Positions 44,943 to 55,857 are shown, counted from the stretch's first letter. The stretch: 64,000 nucleotides of DNA from Phytophthora sp. 'mugwort' (GCA_033558025.1 JAUCEF010000008.1:682001-746000); one strand, 5' to 3'. Translations and numbers: made by a program. The notes: generated by a model from the letters alone, not told the origin.

Positions 44943-44947
44943 GTTAC

Positions 44948-45298
44948 TGTAACGGGGTTACATGAAGAGTGCCAGGTCACTCTTCAGAATGGTATACCTA
45001 AGTACCCGTAGTTATGTAGCCAGCACCAATATGACATCACGGATGGGTACCACATATATGGTACAAAGACCTCAGGACCACCCGATAGGATAACATCTAG
45101 GATAGTTTATAGGTGACTTATAGTTAGTATGTAGACGCATTAAAAGGAGGTCGCCTATAAATATATTCAGTCTTATATCTACTTATTTTGGTAATAGTCC
45201 CCTCAGACCAGGGACTTGTGAGCTGCCGTTCACTAAGGGTTTGCATACTCTCCGGAAATCACACTTCCTGTGTGCAAGATGTTGTGTGTCCCGTCACA
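44948..45298 (+). repeat. Solo LTR (Gypsy family of 48.7-54.8 kb)
   Basis: A 351-bp LTR beginning TGTAACGGGGTTAC and ending CCCGTCACA, flanked by the 5-bp target duplication GTTAC on both sides (44943-44947, 45299-45303). It is highly similar, in opposite orientation, to the LTRs at 48724-49086 and 54468-54846. No internal element sequence borders it, so it arose by LTR-LTR recombination. Confidence 0.9.
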
Positions 45299-45303
45299 GT
45301 TAC

Positions 45304-47940
45304 AACATCTGCCGGCGCGTCGATCCTGTCATTATCGAGTGGCGGTGTTCGATGGCTACAGCTTCAACATATCTAATCTAGTCTACTCTAATATGAAACG
45401 CGTACGGCTCCAGGCTACTGCGGTTCTTGCGCAACTTAGCTGTGTGTAGTGCGCTGGAGAGCTATGGTCGCTTGGAGCATTGCAGAGTGGTCAGCGATCG
45501 CACGGGCTAATCTACTGTAACGTGTCCTTCTAACTCCGCACGCCGAGTTTGGCCATACAGCGCTGATTAGCAGTCCAAAGTCCTGTTGGCCGTCTGTCTA
45601 CACATGTGTCTCTCGCGCCAGTGTGTGCTCGTCTGGCAGCACGACCCATTTTATTTTACGTATCTTTCGTCAATTCACTCGCTCTCGTACCTACGTCGTC
45701 CCCTACGTCCTGCCCTCGCTCGAATCGAGTCCTCGAAAGCCTTCTGCCGACATTCACTTGGCCACAACGATTTTCGCCTTGGGCGGTCTCCCCGTACGTG
45801 CAGCTGCAGCAAACTCGGGTAGCTCGGCCACCCAGCGCTTCAACTCCGCTCGTCCTCTCTCCGTCGATTACAACACACCGTATACTCCGCAGTCGTTCGT
45901 CGCTCGTTCGTTCGCCAATTGTTTCGCTCCCCCGAGCACTCGGTGCTCGCGGCGCCTCGTTCGTTTGTTTGGGTTGGCTCCTCGTGCACTCGGTGCTCGT
46001 AATGCCTCGTTCGCTCGTTTGGATTCTTCGGCTTCGGACGCAGATTCGCAAGTGAGGATGATCTAGCATCAGTTGCCTCGCTGCGCTTTTCGCTCGTTGG
46101 GCTTTGGCAGCGGCTCGAGGCGGTGCCAGCCGCACGTTCGTGGTTCGAGCGACTCCTCGCTTGAATATCGCTTCGGCCGGGGCCGCGATCTTCCTCGCCG
46201 CGGCCGTTCGTGTCTGCTCCCATCCGCCGCTGTGCCGGCTCGTCCTGGCCGCTGCTGTCCGTCCATTCGCTGGCGGTTGTGGGTGGGTACGTCGCGTGAC
46301 CAGCTCTGTTTCACTACATCTTGGTTCCGGTGGGGCACCCCACGATTGCTTCGGCTGGGTTCGGTTACGACCACACAAGGCTTCAGATACCCGTCTCCTG
46401 CACAGTTATGACTGTTACGCCAGCGATACGTGTTGTCCTTTGCTCCACTACTGTCCTGTGGCCTTCTCAGTAGCTACGGTTCTTTGACTTATGAGCTGCT
46501 GCTGTATTTGTTCAAGCTGCTCGCCAACAGAATGATGAGCGGCTTCTCTTCCTAGCGTGCTTATTTGCTTATAGAAGGAGGACTAACTGCATTTTCCATC
46601 TACACATGTATGCTCGCCGCCTGATAGCCCTCTATATTCCTTACCAGCCGACTGCTCATCATCGCTCGTGACCGTCCGCTTAACGTCTTGTCTGTCCCAT
46701 CATCGTCAATCTTCTGCGAAATTTCATGGGCGCCGCCATGGGTCCTGCCTCGACGTTTCAGGCGCGCGCGATCTTCCTGGCTGATGGAGTTAGTAGATCG
46801 CCAGCGGGTTGACCTCTTCGCATCAGCCCGTCGAATCGGTATGCTGCTCATGTCTACGCTAGTGTCCTTCGTGCCTTGTCCGTTCGCGCTGCTTTCCTTC
46901 GCATATCGTCTATCCGCGCTGTTGTCCTCCTCTACTGTGCTCTAGCTCGCCGCTACACATGACGCGACCGCAGAATGTCCTCATTCTTACTTCATCTTGC
47001 TCCTCGAGGAGCTAGACTAACGTTTGAGCCGCTGCGAGATCTGTAAAATGATCGACCTTGTCCCTATGATGTCTAGGCAACTTTCAGTTTGGATTTTGAA
47101 TTCTTTGGAGGCCACTGACGTCAAGCTATAGTCCATGAGGGTGTTATCCTGCTGGATATATTGTACCTTGATGAACACATATTTAGCATCGTTACAAACG
47201 AACCAAATAACCTCAAACAGCTCGACAATCGGGGCGATAACAATAAGTACGCGCATTGTTGCGTGTACGGAAGTACACAATAATACCGTTCAACCACCCC
47301 TCCCAATTATTTTTACGGATGCCGCCATCAAAACTCCAACACAGTTGAGCAATTTTAGCAATTAGTGTTTTTTGTGTGCGTTTCCCCAATGATCCCTCTT
47401 GTTGAGGCATTGGCCTTGCTATATAAGTCGTCGTCCTAGAAGTGTCATACTTTGTTACATCGGCGGTAGATGCTAACCATAAGTGAGCGTACCTGGCTCT
47501 AGTTACGCTTCAATAATTCCTGCTAAAATGCTGCAGAAGTTGTACGCCATTGCACGGTGTTATTAAAAAAAAGTCAACCCAATCCACAAGTATCATATTC
47601 TAATCAATATCCCTTAAAATAGGATATTTTGATATTCAGGGGTATGTTGTGCTCGCATATCTATCACCATCAAAAATCTCAACTTGCCCAATGTTAAACA
47701 CAAGCAGCTACAAGAGATATCCTCGGCAGGTGCGCACCTACATCCTGCTCGTCGCAAGGAGGCGCTGCCTCAACCACCAGCATGCGCTCTGCTTCGAAGG
47801 CATGCAAGTTGAAACATAATTCATTTAGTCGAGTTCAGCAGCTATATATTTCTAAGATATTTATTATGCCAGGCAGGTTTTTTGAATTTGGGCGCGAAGA
47901 TTTTGAATTCGAGTGTTGACTTTGTGAATACGCCGTATAT
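45304..47940. other. GC-rich region with open frames but no recognised gene
   Basis: Overlapping frames on both strands (240 codons minus at 45656-46378, about 148 codons plus at 45606-46066, 127 codons plus at 46104-46487) are a sign of base composition rather than coding. A minus-strand frame at 47017-47280 (87 codons) carries no domain I recognise. The GC-rich part includes a 56-bp imperfect tandem duplication at about 45930-46030. Confidence 0.4.
45934..46028. repeat. 56-bp imperfect tandem duplication with palindromic core
   Basis: Two copies of a unit with CACTCGGTGCTCG followed by GCCTCGTTCG and GTTTGG. Each copy contains a 6-3-6 palindrome or half-palindrome (GAGCAC, TCG, GTGCTC in the first). 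Function unknown. Confidence 0.6.
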
Positions 47941-47943
47941 TAG

Positions 47944-47998
47944 GGGAAACTCCAAAGGGGGACTGGAATCAAGACAGATTTTCAAAGGGGGACTAGAT
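47944..47998 (+). repeat. Left inverted repeat, CAAAGGGGGACT family
   Basis: Two CAAAGGGGGACT motifs about 20 bp apart. A matching sequence in the opposite orientation lies at 54847-54906. The pair may be the ends of a short terminal-inverted-repeat element into which the Gypsy element was inserted. Confidence 0.6.
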
Positions 47999-48214
47999 AA
48001 TTACCCGAACCCCTGCGAACCTCGTTTTTGCCACCACCAGATAAAGATGGCCGACGGAGCTGGCGATACAGTCGATATGGCGATGCAGAGCTAGATGACC
48101 TGCGTCGACAGGGGGAGGACCCACTTCGATTAGAAGTATCGCTTCGTTTATCATACATGGCACTCTCATCTGCTCCGTCATCACAGTCACCGCTGATGAC
48201 CTTCGCACTGGAGC

Positions 48215-48262
48215 GTCTTGCTTCCTCATCGTCTTGCTTCCTCATGGTCTTGCTTCCTCATG
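48215..48262. repeat. Three-copy 16-bp tandem repeat
   Basis: Three units of CGTCTTGCTTCCTCAT, the third starting GG. It lies between the left inverted repeat and the Gypsy element. Confidence 0.85.
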
Positions 48263-48723
48263 ACCAAGGTGCTACTCCTTGAGAACTTTGACCTCGTGCA
48301 CTTCTTCCCTATATCGCCGTCACTCGCCGTGGTGGATGTCATCGGCAGCGGGCATGTCGATGAATGACTCCCTTCGAGTAAACACGCATCTGCGTTCACC
48401 GTCATGGCCACAATTTTTCCCACAGCAGCGTCAAGCGACGCTGATATGTCCAGGCACAGCACGTCCTTCAGGTAATTCCTCGTTGGCGAAGCTGGGGTGC
48501 AGCAGCTGGTGCAGGTGCCGCGAAATCCACCAGCATCACGTCCTCCTCCTCCTCGACCACCTCCCCCGATTAATGTCCACGGCGACCTTCACGAACCGCA
48601 TGGCCATGCGGTGCCGTTACGCGTATGCACCGTGAACAGCACGCACTTACAGCCCAGCGGTAACGCTTGGAAGATATAGTGTTTGTAAAATATTGCGTTT
48701 AGAGTTATTATCAGCAGCCTAAT

Positions 48724-49086
48724 TGTGACGGGGCACGCAACCCTTTGCGCACAGGGAGTGTGATTTCCGGAGAGTATGCAAACGCTCAGTGAATGGCAGC
48801 TCACAAGTCCCTGGTCTGAGGGGACTGTTAACAAATAGGTTGATACAAGACTGAATATATTTATTGGCGATCTCCTTTTACTGCGTCTACATACTAACTA
48901 TAAGCCACCAATAAAGTACACTAGATGTTATCCTATCGGGTGATTCTGAGGTCTTTACACCATACGTGCGGTACCCATCCGTGACGTCATTACCGTGACG
49001 TCATAGTGATGTGGCCACATCACTATGGGTAATTGGATACACCAATCTGAAGAGTGATTTGGCACTCTTCATGTAACCCTGTTACA
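48724..49086 (-). repeat. 3' LTR of Gypsy element
   Basis: Begins TGTGACGG and ends GTTACA on the plus strand, i.e. TGTAAC...GTCACA in element orientation. The purine-rich tract AGTAGGGGGA, the expected polypurine tract, lies directly inside it (49087-49096, minus). Confidence 0.85.
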
Positions 49087-50362
49087 TCCCCCTACTTAGG
49101 TTCGGTTTGCCGACCATCCAGGGCGAGTGGAAGGAAGTCGCCGCCTTTCACTCTCCAAGTCGAAATACATCGACTCGCCGTGGCAGCTGGCCAATTTCCG
49201 TTTGTGCCCCGATCACGTTCACGGTCTCGGCTTCCACGTCAGCTTCAAGAATGACCAACAGTCGGTCTCGTAGCGGTGCAAGCGCCTACCAAGTCTGTTG
49301 CTTTCAAACAGCAGTCTAAGAGCTCTAAGCCGTTCAGGCAAAGGCTCCACCACCACGGGATCCACCAAGATGGCATCCAAAATGACTCCGAAGGCGCCTG
49401 AGCCTCCTGTGGAGGTTTTTGAACTCCTCGTTGATTATGAAGAGGACTCTTCCATATTCTTAAGAGGAGGACCTCCGGGACCAACTCGTTAAGGGGTCTG
49501 ACGGCGACCCGAGCCAGTCCGATTCGCTTGGGTCTCGTACCACGTTGTCTAGCCACCATGGTGACGATGTTCGTCGATGATACGAAGACGCTGGAACGTC
49601 AGGGAGGCCTGGCTCACCCCAGGAGGACGAAGAGAAACCCCGTTCTCCGGTCAAGAACTTGACGATCGCTGAGGCGACAGCCTGCGTCAAGGCTGCGAAG
49701 GCAGCAGCAGTCTCGGAAGTCTGACGCAAGCGGCGGGCTGCTTCTTTTCGCCACTCCGTGAAGAGTTGTGGACCATCACTTATACGGATAAGGGCCACTT
49801 TGGTTCTTCATCCGACGAGGAGGAAGAGGGCCAAGTCGGTCGAGAGACCTCTAGCGATCTCGACGGGCAGCAGTCGGAATACCAGGCTGCTCGTCAAATG
49901 GAGTGCGCGCCCCGGTGACCCAGCCGCCTGTGAAGAAGTATGCTTCGCCTCTCCGTGGGGACAGATTGACGTGCCCGAGTACTTCCCTCCTGCGGAATCC
50001 CACGGAGCTGATGCCTACACGGATCAGCTCCAGCCACCTCGCGTGCCTCTTGGCAGACGTTCTTCTAGCGGCGCGTATGAGCGCCACCTGTTGGCCAAGC
50101 ACCCCTGTTCAAGCAGAACTGGAGTACTGCTAGGTGCGTACTCCAAGCACCGCACCAAATTCCTACCCAAAGCGTTCACGAGCCGGCGAAAGAAGCCAAA
50201 GCTCCGGTCGGGACTTCGACCAGTAGGGATATCCATCCGTGAAACCCCCACACTGTGCCTCTTTCCAAAAGGCTGAGGCCGTCTTTTGGAAGTGGGCAGC
50301 TACGCGCTGCTCACGATAACAACTTGATGTTTCCCGGCAGGACCTCGCGTTGGAAGACATCC
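49087..50362 (-). other. 3' extension of the Gypsy element downstream of the chromodomain
   Basis: About 1.3 kb between the chromodomain and the 3' LTR. Minus-strand frames (49460-49798, 112 codons; 49245-49559, 104 codons; 50163-50429, 88 codons) show no recognised domain. The space is longer than expected if the chromodomain were the last coding part. Confidence 0.5.
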
Positions 50363-52430
50363 TCAATCTCCAAAGACCTCCGTATCCAGTTTGCCCATGT
50401 GGTAGGCAAACGGCAGCTCTCGAGAGCACAGTAGCATTCTGCTTCTAGCACTCATGATGAGCGTGGGTATGGTCTTGGTTCTACGACCACGCCCCGTTCG
50501 GGTAAGAAAGCCCGAATTACTTACGAAGCCGTCGCCGATTCTGTTCCCAGATCGCGCCAGCCTTCGGGTAATCACCTGGAGCAGCTCAATCGGCTCCCAA
50601 GACCGGTCTGCCTCCGGGTATCCCATCCACTTCACGCGGAGCTAGCGCTTCCCAAGAACGCGGGCGCTCCTAGAGCACACGCTCCACTGGTAGTGGGTCT
50701 CCCCATTACGGTCAAGGAGAGGCGGCGGCGCCCTCGTACGAGTACGAGTACGAGTATGAGGCACTGCCCTCCGGCCTGTATTAAGACCTGATGTGCCGCT
50801 TTCGGCTACACCTCGTGCCGTCGAAGACGCCGTTCTTCGTCGCCGAGTCCTTTCGCCGGAGATTGCGTTTGGGTCTGGTGAAGGCGGGGCTGCCGCCACC
50901 CAGGCCGGAAGCGCTGTGGCACATAGGGCGATTCGTGACGACGTAAGTCGTCTGGCAGACGACTTGTCGGCCCTTGGAAGTCGGGTTGACCGTCGGACGA
51001 ATGTCGTGAACGAGCTTTCCGACCTCTGAATGACCTTTGCGTGTCCATGGACCGTGTCCAGACGGGGTGTACCTTTTTCGGAATATCCTGCGGCCTGTGC
51101 CCCAGGCGGGAGCGACTCCTGCGTACCCCTACATTACCAGTATGGCTCATACGTCGTATGCAGCCGAGGTTCCTTCGTATTGATCCCCTTCCGTGGTCTC
51201 GCAAGGTACCTGTGCTTCTGGCCCTGGGCACTCTCAGAGAGAAGCGTCGTAGCCTCGCTTCCAGGGGCTGGGGCCTGTGGGGCTGCCGAGCCCTTCATGG
51301 TACCGCTTCAGACGGCCCACTTAGAACGTTGGGTGGGTCATCATCGACCTAGGCATATCGTTGGTGTATGCCGCACCATGTCTGGCCGGGACCGCGAAGA
51401 GTCCGATGAAGCGGTGCTTCAACTTGTTGCTCCCAACGTAGCTTACCGAGGCGAATGGTAAGTTCATAGTGTCTAGTAGGATTAAATCCACGTATTAAAC
51501 ACGTTTAAGTTTCTCTTCCATGTTTGTCAGAGTACTTCTTTTGTTTGTCCTGTGCCACTGTCATGGTATCACGGACACGGCTAATTACATTCATCCTGGT
51601 GTCTATAAAAGACTCCACTTGTTTCCGCAAGAAAACCGGTCTCATGTCCGAGACCCTGGAGGAAAGCGCTTCCCGAGCCTCTCCCCTCTTAGAACTGAAG
51701 ACGGGGTGCTCCCTCGTAGCGTGAGCGGCACCCGTGAATGGCACGAGCCATTCAGGTAGAACGGGATATACCCGGTCGATGCGTGAACCGCATTGTTGAG
51801 TGCAAACTCAAGTAATGGCAAATGTTCTGACCAAGTGCGAGGATGCTCTGCATAGATGCTGCGTAGAAGCACTCGGTTGACACGCTCCATCTGCCCATCC
51901 GTTTGAGGATGATCGGCAGTGGACATGTGCAGCCTCGTTCCAGGTAGTTGGAACTGCGTTCACCAAAACGCAGCGGCAAACCGCGGGTCACGATACGAGA
52001 CAATTGTCTCCTGCAGACCATGAGGGCGTAAAATACTATCCCGGAAGAGCTTCACAGCCTGTTCCCCGATCACGGTGTCTTGACCGGGGCAAGATGCACC
52101 ATCTTGCTCAGACGGCACACGAACTCTAAGATGCCAGTGTTTCCGTGGTCGTCGGCCAGAAATCCAAAGATGAAGCCCATACTCATGACTTCCAGCAGTC
52201 CATTGGAACGGGCCGGCTTTACAAAACAGCCGAGGCGTGCCCCTCGTGTGTTACCCGCTAACATGTTTTACGTGTCTTCACGCGCTGTGCGACTCACTTG
52301 TACATGTGTGTCCACCAAAAATACTGAGAGACCGATTGGAAGGTCTTCTGGCGGACCAAGTGACCGCTGGACGGTGCATCGTGCGCCTCCTGAAGGATGC
52401 CAAACTTGAGATTCTCGTCTTTTGATACGA
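50363..52430 (-). pseudogene. Gypsy integrase with chromodomain, broken
   Basis: On the minus strand: an H2C2-like region (around 52430-52290), then the core from MSMGFIFGFLADDHGNTGI (52185-52130). The first catalytic residue, expected as SMDF, is Gly here. Next come RFAAAF-like and LHMSTADHPQTDGQMERVNR (51926-51870), which has the glutamate, ALNNAVHASTGY (about 51800), and RMNVISRVRDTM (51600s). The C-terminus is a chromodomain-like block near 50635-50560 (KWMGYPEADRSWEPIE). It should bind methylated histones to guide insertion. A microsatellite of CGAGTA units at about 50737-50760 lies between core and chromodomain. Several frameshifts are present. Confidence 0.8.
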
Positions 52431-52770
52431 CTACCCGTAGTATTCATGGGGCTCTTCTCGATAGTAGAGCAGGCCATCGACCCACTCGTATCGATTGAGC
52501 CGGTCTCTCTGACGTGGCCTTAGCCACTCGGCCTTGGCTTCTATGCCAGCCGTGAGGAATCGTACCAGAGGTTCCAGGGCTTTGTCACCCGATACGTCAT
52601 GCGTATTTGATCTTATAGAATCGGTCGTGGCACGATTGATGTGCGCCAGCTCATAGTCCGGCCTGCGTGACAACGCATCGCAAACACGTTGAGCTTGTCA
52701 GGCTTGTACTCGGCGCGGAAGTTGTGCTTGACCAGGTGCAGCTTCTGCGGCCACCGCTTCTAGGGAGTCG
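52431..52770 (-). pseudogene. RNase H C-terminal remnant of Gypsy pol
   Basis: The blocks WPQKLHLVKHNFRAEYKPDK and MSRRPDYELAHINRATTD match the end of the Gypsy RNase H region (normally ...VADALSRRPDYE). The preceding RT and most of RNase H are absent; the sequence just upstream is the double hairpin. Confidence 0.75.
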
Positions 52771-52795
52771 CTCAATACGTCAGCGGCTCCCAAAC

Positions 52796-52903
52796 ATTCA
52801 CTGGATGCAGGAGCATCCAGTGAATTGGTGAATCATGTTCCCACCTCTGCCAGGAACTAGGCGCCCCTAGTTCCTGGCAGAGGTGGGAACATGATTCACC
52901 AAT
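52796..52903. repeat. Double foldback at internal deletion breakpoint
   Basis: First hairpin: 13-bp perfect arms (52796-52808 and 52813-52825) with a 4-base loop. Second: 38-bp perfect arms (52824-52861 and 52866-52903) with the 4-base loop CGCC. The arms of the second derive from the pol stretch LVNHVPTSARN. They overlap by two bases. They lie at the exact border between protease and RNase H remnants. Confidence 0.95.
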
Positions 52904-52919
52904 GCTCTGCCAGTAACTG

Positions 52920-53260
52920 CGCCGGCTGGCCCCAATGGCGTTGTTTCGTCAATCGATCCATGGCTCATGCTTCTCGAGCCAGTGCATGCCCATGATCAAG
53001 TAATATTTGTCCATCTCTAGGACAGTAAACTGCTCCATGCTGCCGACGTCCTCGAACTTCACAGCTAGATCTACATGGATCTTGTGAACGGTACTCATCG
53101 TTCCGTCGGCCAGTTGTACCGACACTGTCCCGTTGTCTTAGCTTTCCCATAAACCATCAGCCAACCTGTTGCTGTTCTCCGCCTCAGTCTGGCGGCGTGC
53201 GAAGTTCTTCGACGCCCCGAAGTCTATCAAGACTCGGAAGGTATGGATATATCCCCGTAC
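52920..53260 (-). pseudogene. Gypsy protease, mutated active site
   Basis: Minus strand: LIDFGASKNFARRQ (53236-53195), in which the usual DSGAS reads DFGAS; VSVQLADGTMSTVHKIHVDL; and IMGMHWLEKHEPWID (53015-52965). There is one internal stop. The Ser-to-Phe change in the active site should inactivate it. Confidence 0.75.
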
Positions 53261-53422
53261 AGTTACGTACTACTAGCCGCCAGGCAGCCCTTCTTCGATT
53301 CCAGCGTGCACCGACTACCGAGGGCTAAGTCGCTATGGTTCGCGCCACCGCCGCACCGCTCATGAAGACTTAACCCTACCGAGTAGGACCCTTCCCCCCA
53401 TCACCACTGGTGTCCTGCGTTT

Positions 53423-54306
53423 CTATGTCAATAGGGACGCAGCCTTTTGCCAGCGAACCTTGAGCGCGATGGAGTTGGGACGGAAACGTTTTTCGTTCGT
53501 TCGTTTTCCCCCCGCATGACACACACGTGCCATGCGTCCTAGCTTACAATTGCTATAGCTGTGAATATCACACTGCTCGGCGAGGCCAAGTTCCATGGGA
53601 ACTGGCCCACTCAGGGCCCCGCGATTTAATGTCGCCGACCTTGGCAGCATCGCTGCCTACCTGCGCGCCTTGCGGTGACTGTACTCTACTTGGAGGGCGA
53701 CTTGGATCGCCTCCTCCAAAGTGTTGGCCTGCACCCGAAATAGCTGGGTGCGGGCCTGGCCTACGCTTAGGACGTCCATGAACACTTCGCCACCTTGATG
53801 TGTTCATGGAGTGGGTTCCCCACGAGGAATGCGATTAACTCCCGCATCTCCTGGATGTACTCGTGCAGCTCCCGTTTTCCCTGTTTACACGACAGGAAGT
53901 GTGACCGCTGGCGGTACTCGTAGTTCGCCGGGAGGAACGCGACTCTAAGCTGTTTACACAGCTGGTCCCAGGATGTGAAGCATCCAGGCGTTGCCGCTTC
54001 CCGCGTATACGCCCAACGCGTAGCACGACCCAAAAGGTTGGAGAGGGCGAAAGCCGCTCGGAGGTGCTCGAAAGAGATGAAAGCCGCATCAATAGCGAGC
54101 TCAACTTCTCGCACCCACAAGTGAAGCTTTTCACCTTCCATCCCCTCGTACGGGTTTACTTTCAATCCCAAAGGCTTGGGGTAAACCGGTTTCGGTTCTG
54201 CGGCTGGGGCCGGCAGGACGCTCCGAACGTGTTTGATGAATCCCCGCTCGTACATGTCGAACGCGGTCACGCGCTCGACCTGCTCAGCTTGCGTTGACGA
54301 CATCAA
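53423..54306 (-). pseudogene. gag: Gypsy gag with degenerate zinc knuckle
   Basis: Frame from 54306 (MMSSTQAEQVERVTAFD) runs 179 codons with the gag core HLWVREVELAIDAAFI, LLGRATRWAY, FTSWDQLCKQLRVAFLP and HEYIQEMRELIAFLV, to a stop at 53767. In another frame (53650-53423) the continuation includes VPMELGLAEQC, followed by NCKLGRMARVC. This is a zinc knuckle in which the conserved His is Arg. About 53650-53767 bridges the two parts with a frame change. Confidence 0.75.
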
Positions 54307-54467
54307 GCTTTGCTAGGCATTCATGGCAAAGATGCCAGTCATCCTACGAACGGACTCAAACAGTGAGTCGTTCGAATGAGAAAATCCATTCCGGTCCATA
54401 TTGCTAGGACCCAGAGGTTTCAGGTAGTAACCCGCGTAGGCGTGGATTGACTACAAGTGCTACCAAG

Positions 54468-54846
54468 TGTGACGGGGCACACGACACCTTGTGCACAGGA
54501 TGTGTGTGTTCCAGAGAGTATACAAACTCTCAGTGAACGGCAGTTCACAAGCCCCTGGTCTGAGGGGACTGTTACCAAAATTAGGTAGATATAAGACTGA
54601 ATATATTTATAAGTGACCCTTTTAATGCGTCTACATACTAACTATAAGTCACCAATAAAGTACACTAGATGTTATCCTATCGGGTGGTTCTGAGTTCTTT
54701 GTACCATATGTGCGGTACCCATCCGTGACGTCATTACCGTGACGTCATAGTGATGTATCCAACATGGGATGTAGCCAACATCACTAGAGATACTTGGGCA
54801 CACCATTCTGAAGAGTGACCTGGCACTCTTCATGGAACCCGTTACA
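54468..54846 (-). repeat. 5' LTR of Gypsy element
   Basis: A 379-bp LTR (TGTAAC...GTCACA in element orientation). Two bases inside it the primer-binding site starts (54465 leftwards). Similar along its length to the LTR at 48724-49086 and the solo LTR at 44948-45298, with many small differences. Confidence 0.85.
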
Positions 54847-54906
54847 CTAACTAGCAAGTCCGCCTTTGAAAACGTTTTTCGATTCGAGTCCCCTTTGGAA
54901 TTTCCC
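54847..54906 (-). repeat. Right inverted repeat, CAAAGGGGGACT family
   Basis: Counterpart, in opposite orientation, of 47944-47998. It begins directly at the Gypsy target-duplication base, so the Gypsy element appears to have been inserted in or next to this repeat. Confidence 0.6.
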
Positions 54907-55167
54907 TTGGTATTAATTAAGCTTAAAAGGATTAGGAGCTTAAGTGCTACACACATGCATTCGTTTGGTCTACTGTAGTAGATACTATATTTTTATAGTA
55001 TTGAAGTAGACCCTTTGAGCGCAACTTGGATTTCTGGGCATTCCAACCCCCAGGCTTTATTTCCAATGCATAGCTAATATGCGCCACATGTTTTATTTTT
55101 GATGATGTACCGGTATTGGTGTAAACATAATTTCCGCAAACAACGCATTGTCCGAGACGGCTGGTCT

Positions 55168-55653
55168 TTATCTGGTACTTACATTGATCAGATTTCGATT
55201 TCGGGACAGTGTGGTCCACTGGAAATGATTGCTTACACTATAAAACTCCGCATTGTGATACCAGTACGTCGAGTATCGCGTCCCCGCAGCTTTAAACTCT
55301 GCAATTTTCTCCTTTGGCCAACCGAAGTTCTTGAGCATTTTCGCTGCTTCTATGGTTTGTCTGGTTCCACTTCCATCTCTAAAGCTGTCGGTTTTCGTGA
55401 ACAATTTTTCGAGTTTCTTGTTCCCTTTCACAAGCTGGACAAATGTATTTAGCAGCCCCCTATCTTCGCTGTCCCCGTCATCTCTTTTTCTCAGGAATCG
55501 CGCGCCATCGTTCTCGCTCTGGGGGTTGCTGAGCGACTCAGCGGACAAGTGCGACAGCTTGGCTGCACCCGAAACAGTTGACACCGACACAGCTTCGCTT
55601 GCAAAAAGAACAACCACAGCGGCTAGAAGAGTGATGTACATGCACGCACGCAT
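55168..55653 (-). CDS. RxLR-EER class secreted effector
   Basis: A 161-residue protein. The Met at 55653 is chosen over one ten codons upstream because it starts the signal peptide (hydrophobic core LLAAVVVLFASEAVS). The RxLR motif RFLR is at residues 52-55, followed by an acidic run ending EDR at 63-65, corresponding to the dEER motif. The effector part (about 66-161) has one Trp-Pro helix (GWPKEKIAEF, 111-120) and a Tyr/Trp-rich stretch (STYWYHNAEFY); no full WY fold could be assigned. RxLR effectors of oomycetes are secreted and act in plant cells to suppress immunity; the target is unknown. The gene is intact, has no intron, and sits between a Gypsy element and a LINE, typical of repeat-rich effector loci. 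A perfect foldback lies 205 nt upstream of its start. Confidence 0.95.
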   Translation of the reverse strand: MRACMYITLLAAVVVLFASEAVSVSTVSGAAKLSHLSAESLSNPQSENDGARFLRKRDDGDSEDRGLLNTFVQLVKGNKKLEKLFTKTDSFRDGSGTRQTIEAAKMLKNFGWPKEKIAEFKAAGTRYSTYWYHNAEFYSVSNHFQWTTLSRNRNLINVSTR

Positions 55654-55857
55654 TGTTGTCTGCTGTGACGCCGTGTAAAACAATACGGAAGGAGGCTGCT
55701 TGGGGTGAAGTTGGTGCAGTGAAGCAAATTGTCGAGTGGCACTAAGGAGCCTGCAAGGTCAGCATTGCAGGTAGTAGGAAACAAGTGAGAACAACATCAC
55801 GACGGGAACGCGTTTCAGATAGCGTACTACATAAATAATTACAATGCTATCCCTCAA

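Larger units (their letters stand above)
48724..54846 (-). mobile_element. LTR-bounded Ty3/Gypsy element lacking reverse transcriptase
   Basis: A 6.1-kb element on the minus strand, bounded by LTRs at 54468-54846 (5') and 48724-49086 (3'). The flanking pentamers CTAAT (left) and CTAAC (right) agree at four of five positions and are a plausible old target duplication. Internal order: primer-binding site, gag, protease, a sharp loss of RT, RNase H end, zinc-binding (H2C2-like) region, integrase, chromodomain, then about 1.3 kb of 3' sequence with further open frames. The LTRs differ noticeably, so the insertion is old. The integrase has lost its first catalytic aspartate. The copy is not autonomous. 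Confidence 0.85.

Noticed and set aside
45656..46378. 240-codon minus-strand frame
   Set aside because: Overlaps equally long frames on the other strand in a GC-rich repeat; no domain, low complexity.
47017..47410. Minus-strand gene
   Set aside because: Two overlapping frames with no domain and no start context.
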